Shown here piece by piece: positions 26,544-37,320 of a stretch of 56,207 nucleotides of DNA. Position 1 is the stretch's first letter. The number at the start of each line of letters is the position of its first letter. The translations under genes and the position numbers were made by a program. Source of the DNA: Phycisphaerae bacterium (GTDB lineage: Bacteria; Planctomycetota; Phycisphaerae; Sedimentisphaerales; Anaerobacaceae); NCBI GenBank assembly GCA_016782865.1, contig JADHXR010000027.1, forward strand, positions 1-56,207, read 5' to 3'. The notes beneath the pieces are model-generated. The model worked only from the letters and a program-made list of their open reading frames with translations. It did not search any database and had not been told where the DNA came from.

Positions 26544-29483
26544 ATGTTTAACCCATCGTCTAAACAGATTGTGGTCGGTATTTTCGTTGCATTGTTGTTA
26601 CTGACAATGCCGGCCTATGCCGTAAAGAACTTCAAGGCCTCCAACTATAGAGGTGCAAACCAAATCTGGTTCGAAGCTGAGGATTTCGACGAACGCGATC
26701 CCGCCACCGACCAGTATTACACGGTGGTTGACGAGGCGGGTGCTTTCGGCCAGGCCATTAACCGGGACAACGGCCCCGGCATGATTCGCTGGACGTTCGA
26801 TATCAGTAAAGCCGGCGGAACCGGCGGTACCTGGTATTTCTGGGGACGAGTAATCAATCCAGGCAATCAGTCGGATTTTCTGCTTGTCGAGGGAGATCCG
26901 GATGACGCGGAGATTCCCACTGGCCCACCCTGGCCAGGAGGTGACGGGACACCACCGTTCGTAACCAGCGATGACCGAGTTTTTGAAGAAAATACCGGGC
27001 CTCCCTGGGCATGGGGCTTGTCTAATCACGAGGAGGGTCACACCAAAGAACTCCAAAATGGTGAGAACACGATGTACATCTTTGACAGGTCAGGGAATAA
27101 TACCGTATTCTGGGATGTCTTCATGTGGACGGATGATCCTGACTACGTGCCCACCGATGCGGATTATGAAAATGCCACCGTGCCTACTCTTGGCGGAGCG
27201 TCCAATCCAAGTCCCTCTGGTGGGGCGACAGATGTGCCGCGAGACGTGGTCCTGAGCTGGACGCCGGGAGAATATGCGCCGGCAGTCAACGGGCACACAC
27301 TCTACTTTGGTGAGAACTTCAACGAGGTCAACGACGGTATTGGCGCTATCATCCAGAGTGCCGCCAGCTATGCTCCGCCCCAACGGCTTGATTTCGAGAC
27401 GACTTACTACTGGCGCGTCGATGAGGTCAATGCCCCGCCGGATTCGACGGTGCACGAAGGCAAGGTCTGGAGCTTTACAACCGAGCCGGTTAGTTACCCA
27501 ATTGCGAATGTAACCGCCACAGCTTCCAGCAGCGCCCCAAATCAGGGACCTGAGAATGCCGTGAACGGTTCCGGATTGAGTGATGACCTGCACTCGAGAG
27601 AAACTGGAACCATGTGGCTCAGCGGCCCTGGTGGACCGCAGCCGACCTGGATACAGTTTGAGTTCGACAAGGTTTACGTACTTCATGAGATGTGGGTATG
27701 GAACTCCAACACCGATTTGGAGACATCCATAGGTTTCGGCGCCAGAGATGTTTCCATTGAATATTCGGTCGACGGCATCGACTATATGACTTTGGGGACT
27801 ACTCATGAATTTAGCCGGGCGCCCGGTGAGCCAGACTATGCGCACAATACCACCTTTGATCTTGGCGGCCTGATAGCAAAGTACGTCAGATTTACGGTTA
27901 ACAGCAACTGGGGAGGTTGGCTGCCCCAATACGGTCTCAGCGAGGTGCGATTCCTCAATATACCCCTCTCTGCAAGTGAGCCAAGCCCGGATTCCGGGGC
28001 GACGGATGTGGACGTGGATGTGACCCTCGGATGGAGAGCAGGAAGACAGGCTGCCACACATGATGTGTACGTGAGCACCGACGAGCAGGCTGTGATAGAC
28101 GGCACTGCGCCTGTCACTGTCGTGACCGAGGCCAGCCATGGTCCTCTATCCCTCGACTTGGGCAGCACTTACTACTGGCGGGTCGATGAGGTCAATGACG
28201 CCGAGACGCCCACTACCTGGCAAGGTGATATCTGGAGCTTCTTGACGCAGGAGTTTCTTGTTGTGGACGATTTCGAGTCCTACAACGACATCGAAGCCGG
28301 ACAAGAGGGCAGTAACCTGATCTATCTGACGTGGGTAGATGGATTTGACAATCCCTCAACAAACGGCTCGACCATAGGTTATACCCAAGCGTTCCAGCCT
28401 ACGATGGAGAGCGGCATCGTGCATGGTGGCAAACAGTCGGTGCCACTACTGTACGATAACAGCGTGGCAAGCGTATCGGAGGTTACCGTGAACACGGCCG
28501 ACCTTGCGATTGGCCGTGACTGGACCAAAGGCGGAGCTAAAACATTGGGGCTGTGGTTCCACGGCGCCGCGGGGAACACCGGGCAGTTGTATGTGAAGGT
28601 CAGCGGCGTCAAGGTCCCATACGACGGCGATGCCGCTAACTTGGCGGCCGCAGCGTGGCAACCCTGGAACATTGACCTGACAGCGTTAGGTGTGAACCTG
28701 CAGAGTGTCACGACGCTGACAATTGGGATTGAGGGCAATGGCACCGGCGGTTCATTGTACTTTGACGATATCAGGCTATACGCTTATGCCCGTCAGTTTG
28801 TCACGCCGCTGGCACCCGACCCGGCCGGCCTGATAGCACAGTACGAATTGGAAGGCAATGCCAACGACAGCGCCGGGACCGCTCACGGCACTCCAACCGG
28901 CGGCCTTTTTGTCGCGGGTAAGTTCGGGCAGGCCATTAGCCTCGGCGGTAATGACTATGTGGACTGCGGCAATCCGGGCGAACTCGACTTCGGGACGGGC
29001 AGTTGGTCTATCTCGGCATGGATAACGATACCGGCCTCAACTACCAACAATATGAACATTTTCTCTAATGGAGGAGACAGCGCCGGCGGAATACGTTACA
29101 TGTTAGGTGTGAGCGAGACTGACGATCACAAAGCTTGTCTGACCGTCGATGACAATGTCACAAAGGTACAAAGTACGAGCTCCATCACAGTGGATGATGG
29201 CCAGTGGTACCATATCGTCGGGATAAGAGATGGAGGTAGCCTGCGTATATATGTCAATGGTTTCCAGGACGGAGACGACGTCGGACTTCCCGACGGGTAC
29301 GACCTCTCTGGTACATCACAAGCTAATGCGTATATCGGAGCCGGGTGGAACTACGAAACCAGCGCGGTGGAGAAGGTTTTTGTCGGTGTGATAGACGAGG
29401 TGCGCGTTTACAACTATGCTCTATCGTCTGCCGAGGTTCGTTCGCTGAGCGGTGCGACATTGCCGTTCGACGAGCCGTTTTAA
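26544..29483 (+). CDS. Secreted multidomain protein: CBM-like, fibronectin-like, F5/8C and LamG domains
   Basis: 979 residues from ATG at 26544 (AAGGAG nine bases upstream; the open frame extends further up without support). Signal peptide SSKQIVVGIFVALLLLTMPA. Order of domains: carbohydrate-binding-like module opening IWFEAEDFDERD (about 42-205), fibronectin-like module with YYWRVDEVNA (220-315), F5/8 type C discoidin-like domain (about 318-472, ENAVNGSGLSDD to YGLSEVRFL), a second fibronectin-like module with YYWRVDEVND (475-568), the VDDFESYND domain ending SLYFDDIRLY (573-750), and a C-terminal LamG domain (762-970). Extracellular glycan or surface binding is likely. It is a paralogue of the gene at 12234 with shuffled module order. 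Confidence 0.85.
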   Translation: MFNPSSKQIVVGIFVALLLLTMPAYAVKNFKASNYRGANQIWFEAEDFDERDPATDQYYTVVDEAGAFGQAINRDNGPGMIRWTFDISKAGGTGGTWYFWGRVINPGNQSDFLLVEGDPDDAEIPTGPPWPGGDGTPPFVTSDDRVFEENTGPPWAWGLSNHEEGHTKELQNGENTMYIFDRSGNNTVFWDVFMWTDDPDYVPTDADYENATVPTLGGASNPSPSGGATDVPRDVVLSWTPGEYAPAVNGHTLYFGENFNEVNDGIGAIIQSAASYAPPQRLDFETTYYWRVDEVNAPPDSTVHEGKVWSFTTEPVSYPIANVTATASSSAPNQGPENAVNGSGLSDDLHSRETGTMWLSGPGGPQPTWIQFEFDKVYVLHEMWVWNSNTDLETSIGFGARDVSIEYSVDGIDYMTLGTTHEFSRAPGEPDYAHNTTFDLGGLIAKYVRFTVNSNWGGWLPQYGLSEVRFLNIPLSASEPSPDSGATDVDVDVTLGWRAGRQAATHDVYVSTDEQAVIDGTAPVTVVTEASHGPLSLDLGSTYYWRVDEVNDAETPTTWQGDIWSFLTQEFLVVDDFESYNDIEAGQEGSNLIYLTWVDGFDNPSTNGSTIGYTQAFQPTMESGIVHGGKQSVPLLYDNSVASVSEVTVNTADLAIGRDWTKGGAKTLGLWFHGAAGNTGQLYVKVSGVKVPYDGDAANLAAAAWQPWNIDLTALGVNLQSVTTLTIGIEGNGTGGSLYFDDIRLYAYARQFVTPLAPDPAGLIAQYELEGNANDSAGTAHGTPTGGLFVAGKFGQAISLGGNDYVDCGNPGELDFGTGSWSISAWITIPASTTNNMNIFSNGGDSAGGIRYMLGVSETDDHKACLTVDDNVTKVQSTSSITVDDGQWYHIVGIRDGGSLRIYVNGFQDGDDVGLPDGYDLSGTSQANAYIGAGWNYETSAVEKVFVGVIDEVRVYNYALSSAEVRSLSGATLPFDEPF

Positions 29484-29489
29484 CCGGTG

Positions 29490-29522
29490 AAGTCTGTCCA
29501 TGCGGTGCCGGATGACGGACTT
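29490..29522 (+). terminator. Weak hairpin after the LamG gene
   Basis: Arms AAGTCTGTC and GACGGACTT (one mismatch) start six bases after the stop codon, with only a short T run. The rest of 29523-29800 shows nothing I can support. Confidence 0.3.
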
Positions 29523-29800
29523 TCGTTGCTGGCATCGCAATTGCCGGGCTGATTGGCGTTGATATGAAGCCAGCCGGACTTGCCGCTTGCGGGGCCCGGC
29601 GGGCAGGATTGGTTTCAGTTCGGGGCGTTATTGTTGGCATCAATTGACCCTCAAACCAGAATGCGATGGATTGACCGCAACAGTATACGCGGGGGATTGT
29701 AGTTAAGCAAATGGTTTGTCGGTGAGAAGCATCAGTTCGCAGCGAAACCAGCAATTGCGGAAAAGTGCGAGGTACCGAAAGAGGAATCCTGGTTCTCCGG

Positions 29801-31858
29801 TCATGGCACGTCAGATACTTCGGCGCCAAGAACGGCAAAGGCAACGCTTGACGATTGGCCTGCCTGGTCAACGCAGCGCAGTTCATATTCACCTGCGGAT
29901 AAGGTTAGGTTGGACGATATATCACTTGGGATCAACCTGCCGTTTAGAAACCACGAGATTCCCTCAGTGCGGTTGACCCGCGTTTGAACGATGGCCGAGC
30001 CGTTAAGACAGATGAATGTGTCGCGTGGAGTCGGCGCCGCTATCTTTAGACACTGGTCCAATTCGCGTGGTGGTGGCAGGGGTCTATAGACTCGGATGGG
30101 CGTTGTTGACGGTGGATCGATGTGTGTTCGTAGGTCTGATAGGTTGAACAATTCAGCCAGCAGAGGCTCTGCAGCTTCGGCGCCGACGTAGGCTGCTCGT
30201 CCTGTACCACGGAAGCGCCCCACCCACACGCCAATCGCATATCGACGGTTGTGCCCTATGGCCCATGCATCTCTTCTGCCTGAGCTGGTTCCTGTTTTCC
30301 ACATGAACCATGGAACGTCTTCGGCAAGCACGGTATCCATACCTATCGGGCGACGTTGGCGCGAGGACAGGATTTCGCTGATTGCACGGCATACATCTGG
30401 GGCCAAGGCGCGGACGTGGGGGGCCGGCTCGTCCGGGAAGATACGTGGATATCTTCGAAGACCGTCCCGGCCAAGCGTTGCATAGGCATTCGTAAGCTCC
30501 AGTAATCTTACTTCGATTCCTCCCACAGCCAGTGCCAGTCCGCCGCGTCTTTGAGCATCAGGAGGCAGAGGGATTCCGGCGGCTTCCAGTATGCCGCAGC
30601 ACCTGGCCAATCCGACTGCCTCAGCGATGAGTATGGCCGGGACATTGAGTGACCGCTGCAAGGCCTCGGCAGCGGTAAGCTGACCGGTGAAGGCCCGGTC
30701 AAAGTTAAGCGGTGTCCATCCGCCGCGCGATATAGGTATATCATATACCGTTGATTCACCATTGAGCCGGCATGTCGAGAATGCCGCGGCGTAAATGAAT
30801 GGCTTTAGTGTTGAGCCGGGGCTGCGTTTGGCCAAGGCACCGTTGACTTGCCCATCCACCGGATCGGCGTTGTTGCCGGAGCCTATCATTGCCACGATCG
30901 AAGACTCGGCGATGTCAATAACCACGACAGCCAGCTCCGTGTCTTTAGGTAATCGGTGAAGATGTTCCTGAGCCAGGCGTTCAACCTGTTTCTGGACATC
31001 CAGGTCAATGGTGGTGCGACCTCCTGTTGGTCGACGTTTCAGGGCAAACCATGCGGCGTGAGATGCCCTCTGCACCCGCGGCTTGGGATGTATCTCGATG
31101 GGGCACGTCCGGGCTTGTTGCAACTGAAGTTCTGTAATAATTCCTGCTTCGAGCATGCGACGCAGCACAACATGCCGGCGTTTCATGGCGGCTTCGAGAT
31201 GCCGGTCAGGCTGATATCTGCTCGGAGACTGCGGAAGGCCTGCAATCAGGGCGGCCTGCCCGAGTGAGAGGTCCTTTGCGTGTCTTGCGAAATATCTCAA
31301 TGAGGCAGCTTCCACACCTCTCAGGTTGCCGCCATACGGTGCAGTATTCAGATAGAGTTCGACGATATCGTCCTTGTCCATGAGCTTATTCAATTGGAGT
31401 GCTCGGAAAGACTCTATGATCTTGGCCTTCAGTGAGCGGGGCCGGCCGTCCATCATTCTGCATAACTGCATGTTCAGCGTACTGGCGCCGGAGACAATTC
31501 GTCCGGCTGCGATATTCTGACCAGCCGCCCGCATCACCGCAAGCGGATCCACTCCGTAATGGTGGTAGAAGCGTTCATCCTCGACAGCAATTGTTGCCTG
31601 CTTCAGCCAGGGCGACATCTGATCCAACCGGATTGGATGGCGCCGCTGATCATCGGAGCCAACAATACTCAGGATCGGTCTGTCATTAGCATCCGAGATG
31701 GTGGGGCTTACGGCCCACTTTTCAAGGCGCTCGGTAGGAAATGGAAGCAACAGCCAGGTCAAAATAAACGTACCTGCACATATAACTGTCACTATGCCCA
31801 TGGCCTTGAGCACAAGCTTCAGCAGTTTGGCAGCCTTTATTCTTTTCGTGAGGATCAT
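29801..31858 (-). CDS. pbpC: Penicillin-binding protein 1C
   Basis: 685 residues. One N-terminal membrane anchor precedes a GT51 transglycosylase domain with the catalytic glutamate in VEDERFYHHYG, GASTLNMQL and ELYLNTAPYGGN. The transpeptidase domain has SxxK in SPGSTLKPF, SLN in RSLNVPA and KTGTS. The C-terminal extension (about 600-685, FLNGRLIP...YELRCVDQAGQ) is the BiPBP_C domain of PBP1C. It bifunctionally polymerises and cross-links peptidoglycan at the outer face of the inner membrane. The start lies six bases after the alpha-2-macroglobulin stop, the same pairing as yfhM-pbpC in proteobacteria. Confidence 0.95.
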   Translation of the reverse strand: MILTKRIKAAKLLKLVLKAMGIVTVICAGTFILTWLLLPFPTERLEKWAVSPTISDANDRPILSIVGSDDQRRHPIRLDQMSPWLKQATIAVEDERFYHHYGVDPLAVMRAAGQNIAAGRIVSGASTLNMQLCRMMDGRPRSLKAKIIESFRALQLNKLMDKDDIVELYLNTAPYGGNLRGVEAASLRYFARHAKDLSLGQAALIAGLPQSPSRYQPDRHLEAAMKRRHVVLRRMLEAGIITELQLQQARTCPIEIHPKPRVQRASHAAWFALKRRPTGGRTTIDLDVQKQVERLAQEHLHRLPKDTELAVVVIDIAESSIVAMIGSGNNADPVDGQVNGALAKRSPGSTLKPFIYAAAFSTCRLNGESTVYDIPISRGGWTPLNFDRAFTGQLTAAEALQRSLNVPAILIAEAVGLARCCGILEAAGIPLPPDAQRRGGLALAVGGIEVRLLELTNAYATLGRDGLRRYPRIFPDEPAPHVRALAPDVCRAISEILSSRQRRPIGMDTVLAEDVPWFMWKTGTSSGRRDAWAIGHNRRYAIGVWVGRFRGTGRAAYVGAEAAEPLLAELFNLSDLRTHIDPPSTTPIRVYRPLPPPRELDQCLKIAAPTPRDTFICLNGSAIVQTRVNRTEGISWFLNGRLIPSDISSNLTLSAGEYELRCVDQAGQSSSVAFAVLGAEVSDVP

Positions 31859-31864
31859 AAGGAG

Positions 31865-34800
31865 TTATTCCCCGTTGGCTTGTGCCTGGCGGCGGCTAAG
31901 AATGGTCAGTTGCCCCTCTGGACCCAACGAAGCCACGTTGGGTTCGTACATGCACGATGCCTGGATAGGCGGCAGAGCGAATTTGCCGGCAGTGGTTACG
32001 CGCAGGGCGTACTCGAAGTTCTTCCTGGTCTTATCTGCCGTGCAGAACAGTACGACGCGATCATCGAGGAATTCCACATGGTCGGGCCTGTTAGACTGTG
32101 AGTGGTTCGATTCGGCTGAGGTCGCCAGCCGGGGATTCTCGACTTCCATACCTCCCGGCAGAGCATCGACAAGGGCAATGTTATGGACGACAGGCCCCGG
32201 CGTACTGACAGTCGCTTTCACACGCACAAGGTCGCCTACGGACAGCTTGTTGGGATCGATAGGGTTGCCATGCCGATCGGTCCAATTCCGCTCGACGTGG
32301 AGTCCTTGATCAAAAGGCTTAATCAGCCCTTTCCCGGCCAGGCCTTCGCTCAGGACAACCACGTACACTGTCCCATTTCCATCGGAGGAGATTACAACCT
32401 GTTGGGAGATATTTTCAAATGTGTGTGACACCGGCGCGTTATGGTCAAATGCCGCAACTTCGCGGTCCGCGAGTTTAACGGTTCCTGAGAAGTCTTGTTT
32501 TTCCTTGCTCATGATCGCTTGGTAGCGAGACAAAGCTGCGATCGCCGCAGCGTTGTTTAGCGTGCTGCCCCATCGACAGCCACGTCTGGCCTCATCCAAT
32601 CGACGAGCAAGAACAGCAACCGCTGGATGTTCCGGTCCAATTTCAAGCAGCACGGACAGCAAAACAGCTTGCTGACGGATAGGTGAAGTCAGTCTGCCAG
32701 TTGTGGTGGTCTTGCCCAGGTTTTGCGGCAGTTGTTCGGGAATCAAGGCGAGGGTGCCATCCTTGTGACCCGCAGCGTGAAAGGCTGCGGCGAGATGTGC
32801 TGCTGCGGCCAGATCAAGTTGGTCCTTCTGCTCGAACAGGCGCGCCATCCAACCCTGAGGGGGCTCTCCAAAGACAGCGAGGACTCGACATATCAGGGCT
32901 TTGGTGTTCAGATCAGGGCTATCGTCGCCGGTTGTTTTGAGACGTTGGTCGAGGTATTTGGTCAATTCACTCGCAAATTGAGGGTCGATCTCGTAGCCGG
33001 CGTTCTTGGCTTCAAGCAAACAGGAGGCGGCATAGGCTGTGCCCCACAGATCGGGAGTCGATCCACCCGGCCAGTAGCTCAGGCCTCCGGAGCGAGTTTG
33101 CATGGACCATAAGCGAGCGATTCCGGCCCTTACCATCGAATTTATCATCTCAGTACGGTCGTCTCCGAGCACGTCCGATGCGTAGAGAAGTGAGAACAGG
33201 CGGCTGCTGGTCTGCTCGACGCAGCCGTATGGATAACGAATCAGGTCTTCAAGAGCGGGGCCAAGCTGGACGCTTGGACGCGAACTGACCGACACTGTCA
33301 TTCGGGCGGTTCCCTCCACAAAGGATTGGGGAGGCTGGATACGAAATTGTTCGCCCGCCTTGATGGCTTTTACTTCCACCTCACTATGCAAAGCTGCAGC
33401 CGGTCTGACGCTAAATGCTGCCCGGCTCTGGGCAGTCAGTGGCTCAGCAATAGTCCCAAGTTCTATGGCCTCGACGCTGACCTCCACAGGGCCGATATTC
33501 ATTGCTCTTGCCCTGAGCAGAAGCGCGGCCGGTTGGCCGGGATTCACTAGAACCTTATCCAAAGCTTCATCGGCTTTCACTTCGACCGGTCCGGTGAGCG
33601 AAGCTTTCACCTGAACGGTCAGGGGTTGCTCAGTGGAGTTGAACAGCTTGACTGGGACCTCGAACTCATCTTGTGGTGCAACGAAACGCGGCCAGGTCGT
33701 TTCGATAATAAGAGGTGATGTCAGCGTCATGGCGCGCTCTGCACGGCCGTAACGGTCATGGTCGACGGCCACCGCCATAAGACGCATTTGCCCTATCAAG
33801 TCTGGTAGCTTGAGCTTCGCGCTTACCTGGCCATTCTCATCCACAGGGATGGCTCTTCGCCAGACGACGGCCGCCTGGCGATGTTTGGCTGGAACCGGAT
33901 TGCGGCGAAGGGAGTCAAGCCCAAAATCGTCAGCTCCTATCCGAATAGTTCCTGCAGGCCTTTTGTAGTCAGGCAGCAAGCGTAAGAAGATATCTGCTGT
34001 GGATACACCAAGCTTCCGTGGTCCCAGGAAGAATCCGTGCGAGTCAGGTGCTTCATAATATGTTGTCAACAGTATTCCTTCATCAACAGCCCAGAGATGA
34101 ACCAATGTCGGACGATTCGGGTCAGTCGGTAAACCGGCGTCAACCGTTACTCTGACGGTTTCGCCGGGCTTGGCGCTTGCCGGCCCGGTGATCTTCATGG
34201 GAAGCTGCCGTCTCCCGTGGTCCAGCAACACCCTGGTCATACCCATGGCCCGATGCGGCAGCCAGTTCTCCTGCTGGGGATCAACCGCTCGAAGTACGGT
34301 TGCTGTCAGAAAGACTCCTCCGCGAAGGTTCTCCGACAGGGGCACCTGGAGCTCTGCCGTGTTGTTCTTGATTGTGCCGGTATGCACGGCTACCACACTG
34401 TCATTTTCGACCGTGAGCAAGAATCTTCCCGGGATGGGGCTGCGAATGAGTACTTTGGCTGTTTGACCTGGGACGTATTTGTCTTTATCGGTCACTATCT
34501 TCAGACGTTCCGGCTGATTCATAGGTACCGTCTGCGGTCCGGCGGAGTATTCTGATGCGTAGAATTCCAGAGATGATGGACTGTTGCGCAGGCCATCGGT
34601 CAGTATGATGCGGTATGTACCTGGGTCAGGGCAGACAACTTCAAAGCTACCTTCTGCTCCGGAGGTTGCTATGACCAGTTCGGTATTCACTTCCTTTGTT
34701 CTCTCTGTAGATTTCCAAACACGGCGGTTGTCGACCAGTTGCAGTACCGTATCGTACTCCACCCGGACAAGACGCATCCTCAATTCGCCTTCAGGAGCGG

Positions 34801-37234
34801 GTTTGTCGTCTCCTGTCAGTCGGACCCAGTCCACCTCCAGGGGTCTGCCGATAGATACGACCTGGCCGGATGGCAGGCGAAGGCCGACATACCGGTCCAA
34901 CATGTCCAGGGTAGTGGATGCATTGGCTGAGACTGATCGCCCGCCTGGCTCGGTCACCGTTGCCGAAAGCCGCATGCGATATAGGCCGGCGTTGAATGAC
35001 TCAGGCAACTGGACTTGGAGCTCCGCACAACCTTTTTCGTCCAGTTTCCCTTGCGAATCCGGCAGTGAGACAACTCGCTGATCGGTTTTCCAGCCGAACT
35101 TGTAGTCCGCGTGTCTCTTCGACTGATACTGGATCGGCTGGAGGGTTCCTGTGACGGTCACCGGGATGTTCGCAGCCGGTTCATCCCACAAGTATCGGCC
35201 ACTCACCTCTACTGACGGCGGTGTATTGGGGCCGAATCGTTCAGACGCCGGCTTAGCCTTGACCTCCATTCGGATCGGCATGAAGCATTCGACAAGCGTT
35301 TGTGCAGAGCCAAGGTTCTCGTCAGAGCCGGGTAAAGTAACGCGAATCCTATAGGGGCCGGTCTGACAGTCGGTGCGAGTGGCAAATTCAGCGTGGAAAA
35401 CACCCTGGTCGGTGTCCAAAGGTTTCGCGATCAGTTCAGCGACTTGCCGGCCATCTGGCCGGGCAATCTTGACTGCCAACGGGAAAGGAGGCGGGGTATC
35501 ACCGGCTCTTCCGCGGATTATGGCTGTCACGTGAATGGTGTCGCCGGGCCGATATACTCCCCGCTCGGTGTATAGCATGACCTCATAATTCCTCGCGTAG
35601 GGTCGGCCGGATTGCGGAACATCGTCAATTACCCACTGGTTGTCCTCCGGTTGGAGATGACTAACGTCCCCGTCCTTCTGGGCTGTGATGACCCACATCT
35701 TGCCGTCCGGATGATTGCTTGCGAACTTCAGTCTGGCAACACCGTTCCTGTCGGTCTTTGCAGATGATAGAGTCTGATTGTTGAAACTCAGTGCTCTGAC
35801 CTGAACGTCCGGTACAGGTTCTCCAGTCCGCAGTGAAGTTATCCAGACTAGCGAACCATCACGCTCGGCCTTGGCTGTTATGGCCAGGTCGGTTACGGTC
35901 AAGAGTGCTCTGCCGTTAGTCCATCTTGTGTTTGTCACATTGGCGCTAATGCGATATATACCTGTTGATACCGGCAGCAAATTCCGAAGGTCAAGCGTCA
36001 GTTTCTGTGGTTTGTTGGCGGGCAGATCCAGCTCGAGCTCTTCAGTAGCCATCAAGCGTGAGGTTTTTTCGGTGTAATACGGATCGTGCAGATGAGATAT
36101 GAGGTTGTTGGCGTGTACGCGCCAGGCTTTTAGCTTCAAGCCTTCTATATTTACAGCTCTGACATCGAGTTTCAGGTTCCCGAGAGGAGACAGAATGCCC
36201 TTGCGGTAGACAAACTCAAAGCTGGGGCAGTATTCGGGTATGTGAACCGAAATAGATTTGTCTTCTTCGAGTGTCTTGTTGCCTTTGGACAGAAGAGTTC
36301 CGGGTACTGTAATGGTGTAGCGTTTGCCCGCTTCAAACTTGCCCGTCACAGTGAGGTTGCTGCTGCTCCGATAAGCAGTTGATTCTTCGATAGCCGGTTC
36401 GATTGTAACTTCCGGTAGTTCTTGCTCCACACTGAGTTCGTGGGAAAATTCCAACTGCACCGAGGCAATCTCTTCGAGCGTCGGTCGCGCGGCATGGACG
36501 TTGAGCAGTGAGAAGCCAGGGGGGATCTCGTGGGAACAAACCACTGGCCTGCCAAGCCCTAATTCCGCACCGGATCCTGCAAGCTGTTCGTCGAGAACCA
36601 TTTCGAATCGGTTCGATTCCGGCCGGCGGAAACGCACGACGAGATTCTCTCGTGGCGTTTGGGTAAGACAAACCGGCTCGCCAAGCTTTGCCTTGGTGCT
36701 GTCGTCGCGGAAGCTTATGTGGCGCAGAAGATCTCCCGGATCGACTGGCTGGTTGAATACGACCCGAAAAGTAACGTCGCTATTGTCGAAAGCGACCAGT
36801 TCAGATCTGTCCAATGCCAGTGCTTTGGTTTTGAATTCGAATTCGTTATCACCTTCCAGAGTCCTTCCTGTTCTGTGCTCAAGCTCTTGCGTAGAACTGA
36901 TTCTAAAGACTCTTCCGGCGGGCAACCGCTTGGCGAGCATGTAATCAAGCTTGTCTGGCGCCGACCACGTCCACTCACCGGGCCATTCAGGGGTGAGCTT
37001 GAAAACTGCTGTCTTCTCAACCTGCCCCACAGCCGCAGGTTGGACCATCTGGCGGTCGAAGGTCAGCGAGAGCTGATCGGCCAAGTCAACGTCGGGTGAT
37101 ACGACCAGCGATATGACCCGGGCGGTGGGCTTGGGAGCCTTTGTCAGACTGTGATGAATCCAAAATAGGCCGAGAATGTTGATTGCCGCCAGGAGACCTG
37201 TGAGGATCACGTACTTCCCTGAGATTCTTGGCAT
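31865..37234 (-). CDS. Bacterial alpha-2-macroglobulin (YfhM type) with thioester motif
   Basis: 1789 residues from ATG at 37234, chosen for AAGGAG six bases upstream and the following signal anchor (YVILTGLLAAINILGLFWIH). Many macroglobulin MG domains occupy residues 50-1150, including YTERGVYRPGDTIHVTAI, the usual MG hallmark. The bait and complement-like region follows. The thioester-domain motif GCVEQT is near residue 1336, so the covalent protease trap should be active. A final domain lies around 1650-1789. It protects the envelope from foreign proteases and is co-transcribed with PBP1C, which repairs peptidoglycan. Length is as expected. No lipobox is seen, so it is probably anchored by the N-terminal helix rather than lipid. 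Confidence 0.93.
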   Translation of the reverse strand: MPRISGKYVILTGLLAAINILGLFWIHHSLTKAPKPTARVISLVVSPDVDLADQLSLTFDRQMVQPAAVGQVEKTAVFKLTPEWPGEWTWSAPDKLDYMLAKRLPAGRVFRISSTQELEHRTGRTLEGDNEFEFKTKALALDRSELVAFDNSDVTFRVVFNQPVDPGDLLRHISFRDDSTKAKLGEPVCLTQTPRENLVVRFRRPESNRFEMVLDEQLAGSGAELGLGRPVVCSHEIPPGFSLLNVHAARPTLEEIASVQLEFSHELSVEQELPEVTIEPAIEESTAYRSSSNLTVTGKFEAGKRYTITVPGTLLSKGNKTLEEDKSISVHIPEYCPSFEFVYRKGILSPLGNLKLDVRAVNIEGLKLKAWRVHANNLISHLHDPYYTEKTSRLMATEELELDLPANKPQKLTLDLRNLLPVSTGIYRISANVTNTRWTNGRALLTVTDLAITAKAERDGSLVWITSLRTGEPVPDVQVRALSFNNQTLSSAKTDRNGVARLKFASNHPDGKMWVITAQKDGDVSHLQPEDNQWVIDDVPQSGRPYARNYEVMLYTERGVYRPGDTIHVTAIIRGRAGDTPPPFPLAVKIARPDGRQVAELIAKPLDTDQGVFHAEFATRTDCQTGPYRIRVTLPGSDENLGSAQTLVECFMPIRMEVKAKPASERFGPNTPPSVEVSGRYLWDEPAANIPVTVTGTLQPIQYQSKRHADYKFGWKTDQRVVSLPDSQGKLDEKGCAELQVQLPESFNAGLYRMRLSATVTEPGGRSVSANASTTLDMLDRYVGLRLPSGQVVSIGRPLEVDWVRLTGDDKPAPEGELRMRLVRVEYDTVLQLVDNRRVWKSTERTKEVNTELVIATSGAEGSFEVVCPDPGTYRIILTDGLRNSPSSLEFYASEYSAGPQTVPMNQPERLKIVTDKDKYVPGQTAKVLIRSPIPGRFLLTVENDSVVAVHTGTIKNNTAELQVPLSENLRGGVFLTATVLRAVDPQQENWLPHRAMGMTRVLLDHGRRQLPMKITGPASAKPGETVRVTVDAGLPTDPNRPTLVHLWAVDEGILLTTYYEAPDSHGFFLGPRKLGVSTADIFLRLLPDYKRPAGTIRIGADDFGLDSLRRNPVPAKHRQAAVVWRRAIPVDENGQVSAKLKLPDLIGQMRLMAVAVDHDRYGRAERAMTLTSPLIIETTWPRFVAPQDEFEVPVKLFNSTEQPLTVQVKASLTGPVEVKADEALDKVLVNPGQPAALLLRARAMNIGPVEVSVEAIELGTIAEPLTAQSRAAFSVRPAAALHSEVEVKAIKAGEQFRIQPPQSFVEGTARMTVSVSSRPSVQLGPALEDLIRYPYGCVEQTSSRLFSLLYASDVLGDDRTEMINSMVRAGIARLWSMQTRSGGLSYWPGGSTPDLWGTAYAASCLLEAKNAGYEIDPQFASELTKYLDQRLKTTGDDSPDLNTKALICRVLAVFGEPPQGWMARLFEQKDQLDLAAAAHLAAAFHAAGHKDGTLALIPEQLPQNLGKTTTTGRLTSPIRQQAVLLSVLLEIGPEHPAVAVLARRLDEARRGCRWGSTLNNAAAIAALSRYQAIMSKEKQDFSGTVKLADREVAAFDHNAPVSHTFENISQQVVISSDGNGTVYVVVLSEGLAGKGLIKPFDQGLHVERNWTDRHGNPIDPNKLSVGDLVRVKATVSTPGPVVHNIALVDALPGGMEVENPRLATSAESNHSQSNRPDHVEFLDDRVVLFCTADKTRKNFEYALRVTTAGKFALPPIQASCMYEPNVASLGPEGQLTILSRRQAQANGE

Positions 37235-37320
37235 GATAGACTCCTTGAATATGGTTAATGAGCAGTCCGAATCGACGGGCCGATATTGCCATTGGTTTGA
37301 GAGAATAAACCCCTCAAATT

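Noticed and set aside
27090..28139. Minus-strand open frame of 349 codons within the LamG gene
   Set aside because: Shadow of a well-supported plus-strand gene, rich in Cys/Arg/His as antisense frames are.
29323..29892. Minus-strand open frame of 189 codons
   Set aside because: Antisense to the LamG C-terminus and overlapping the end of pbpC; no ribosome-binding site or recognisable motif.
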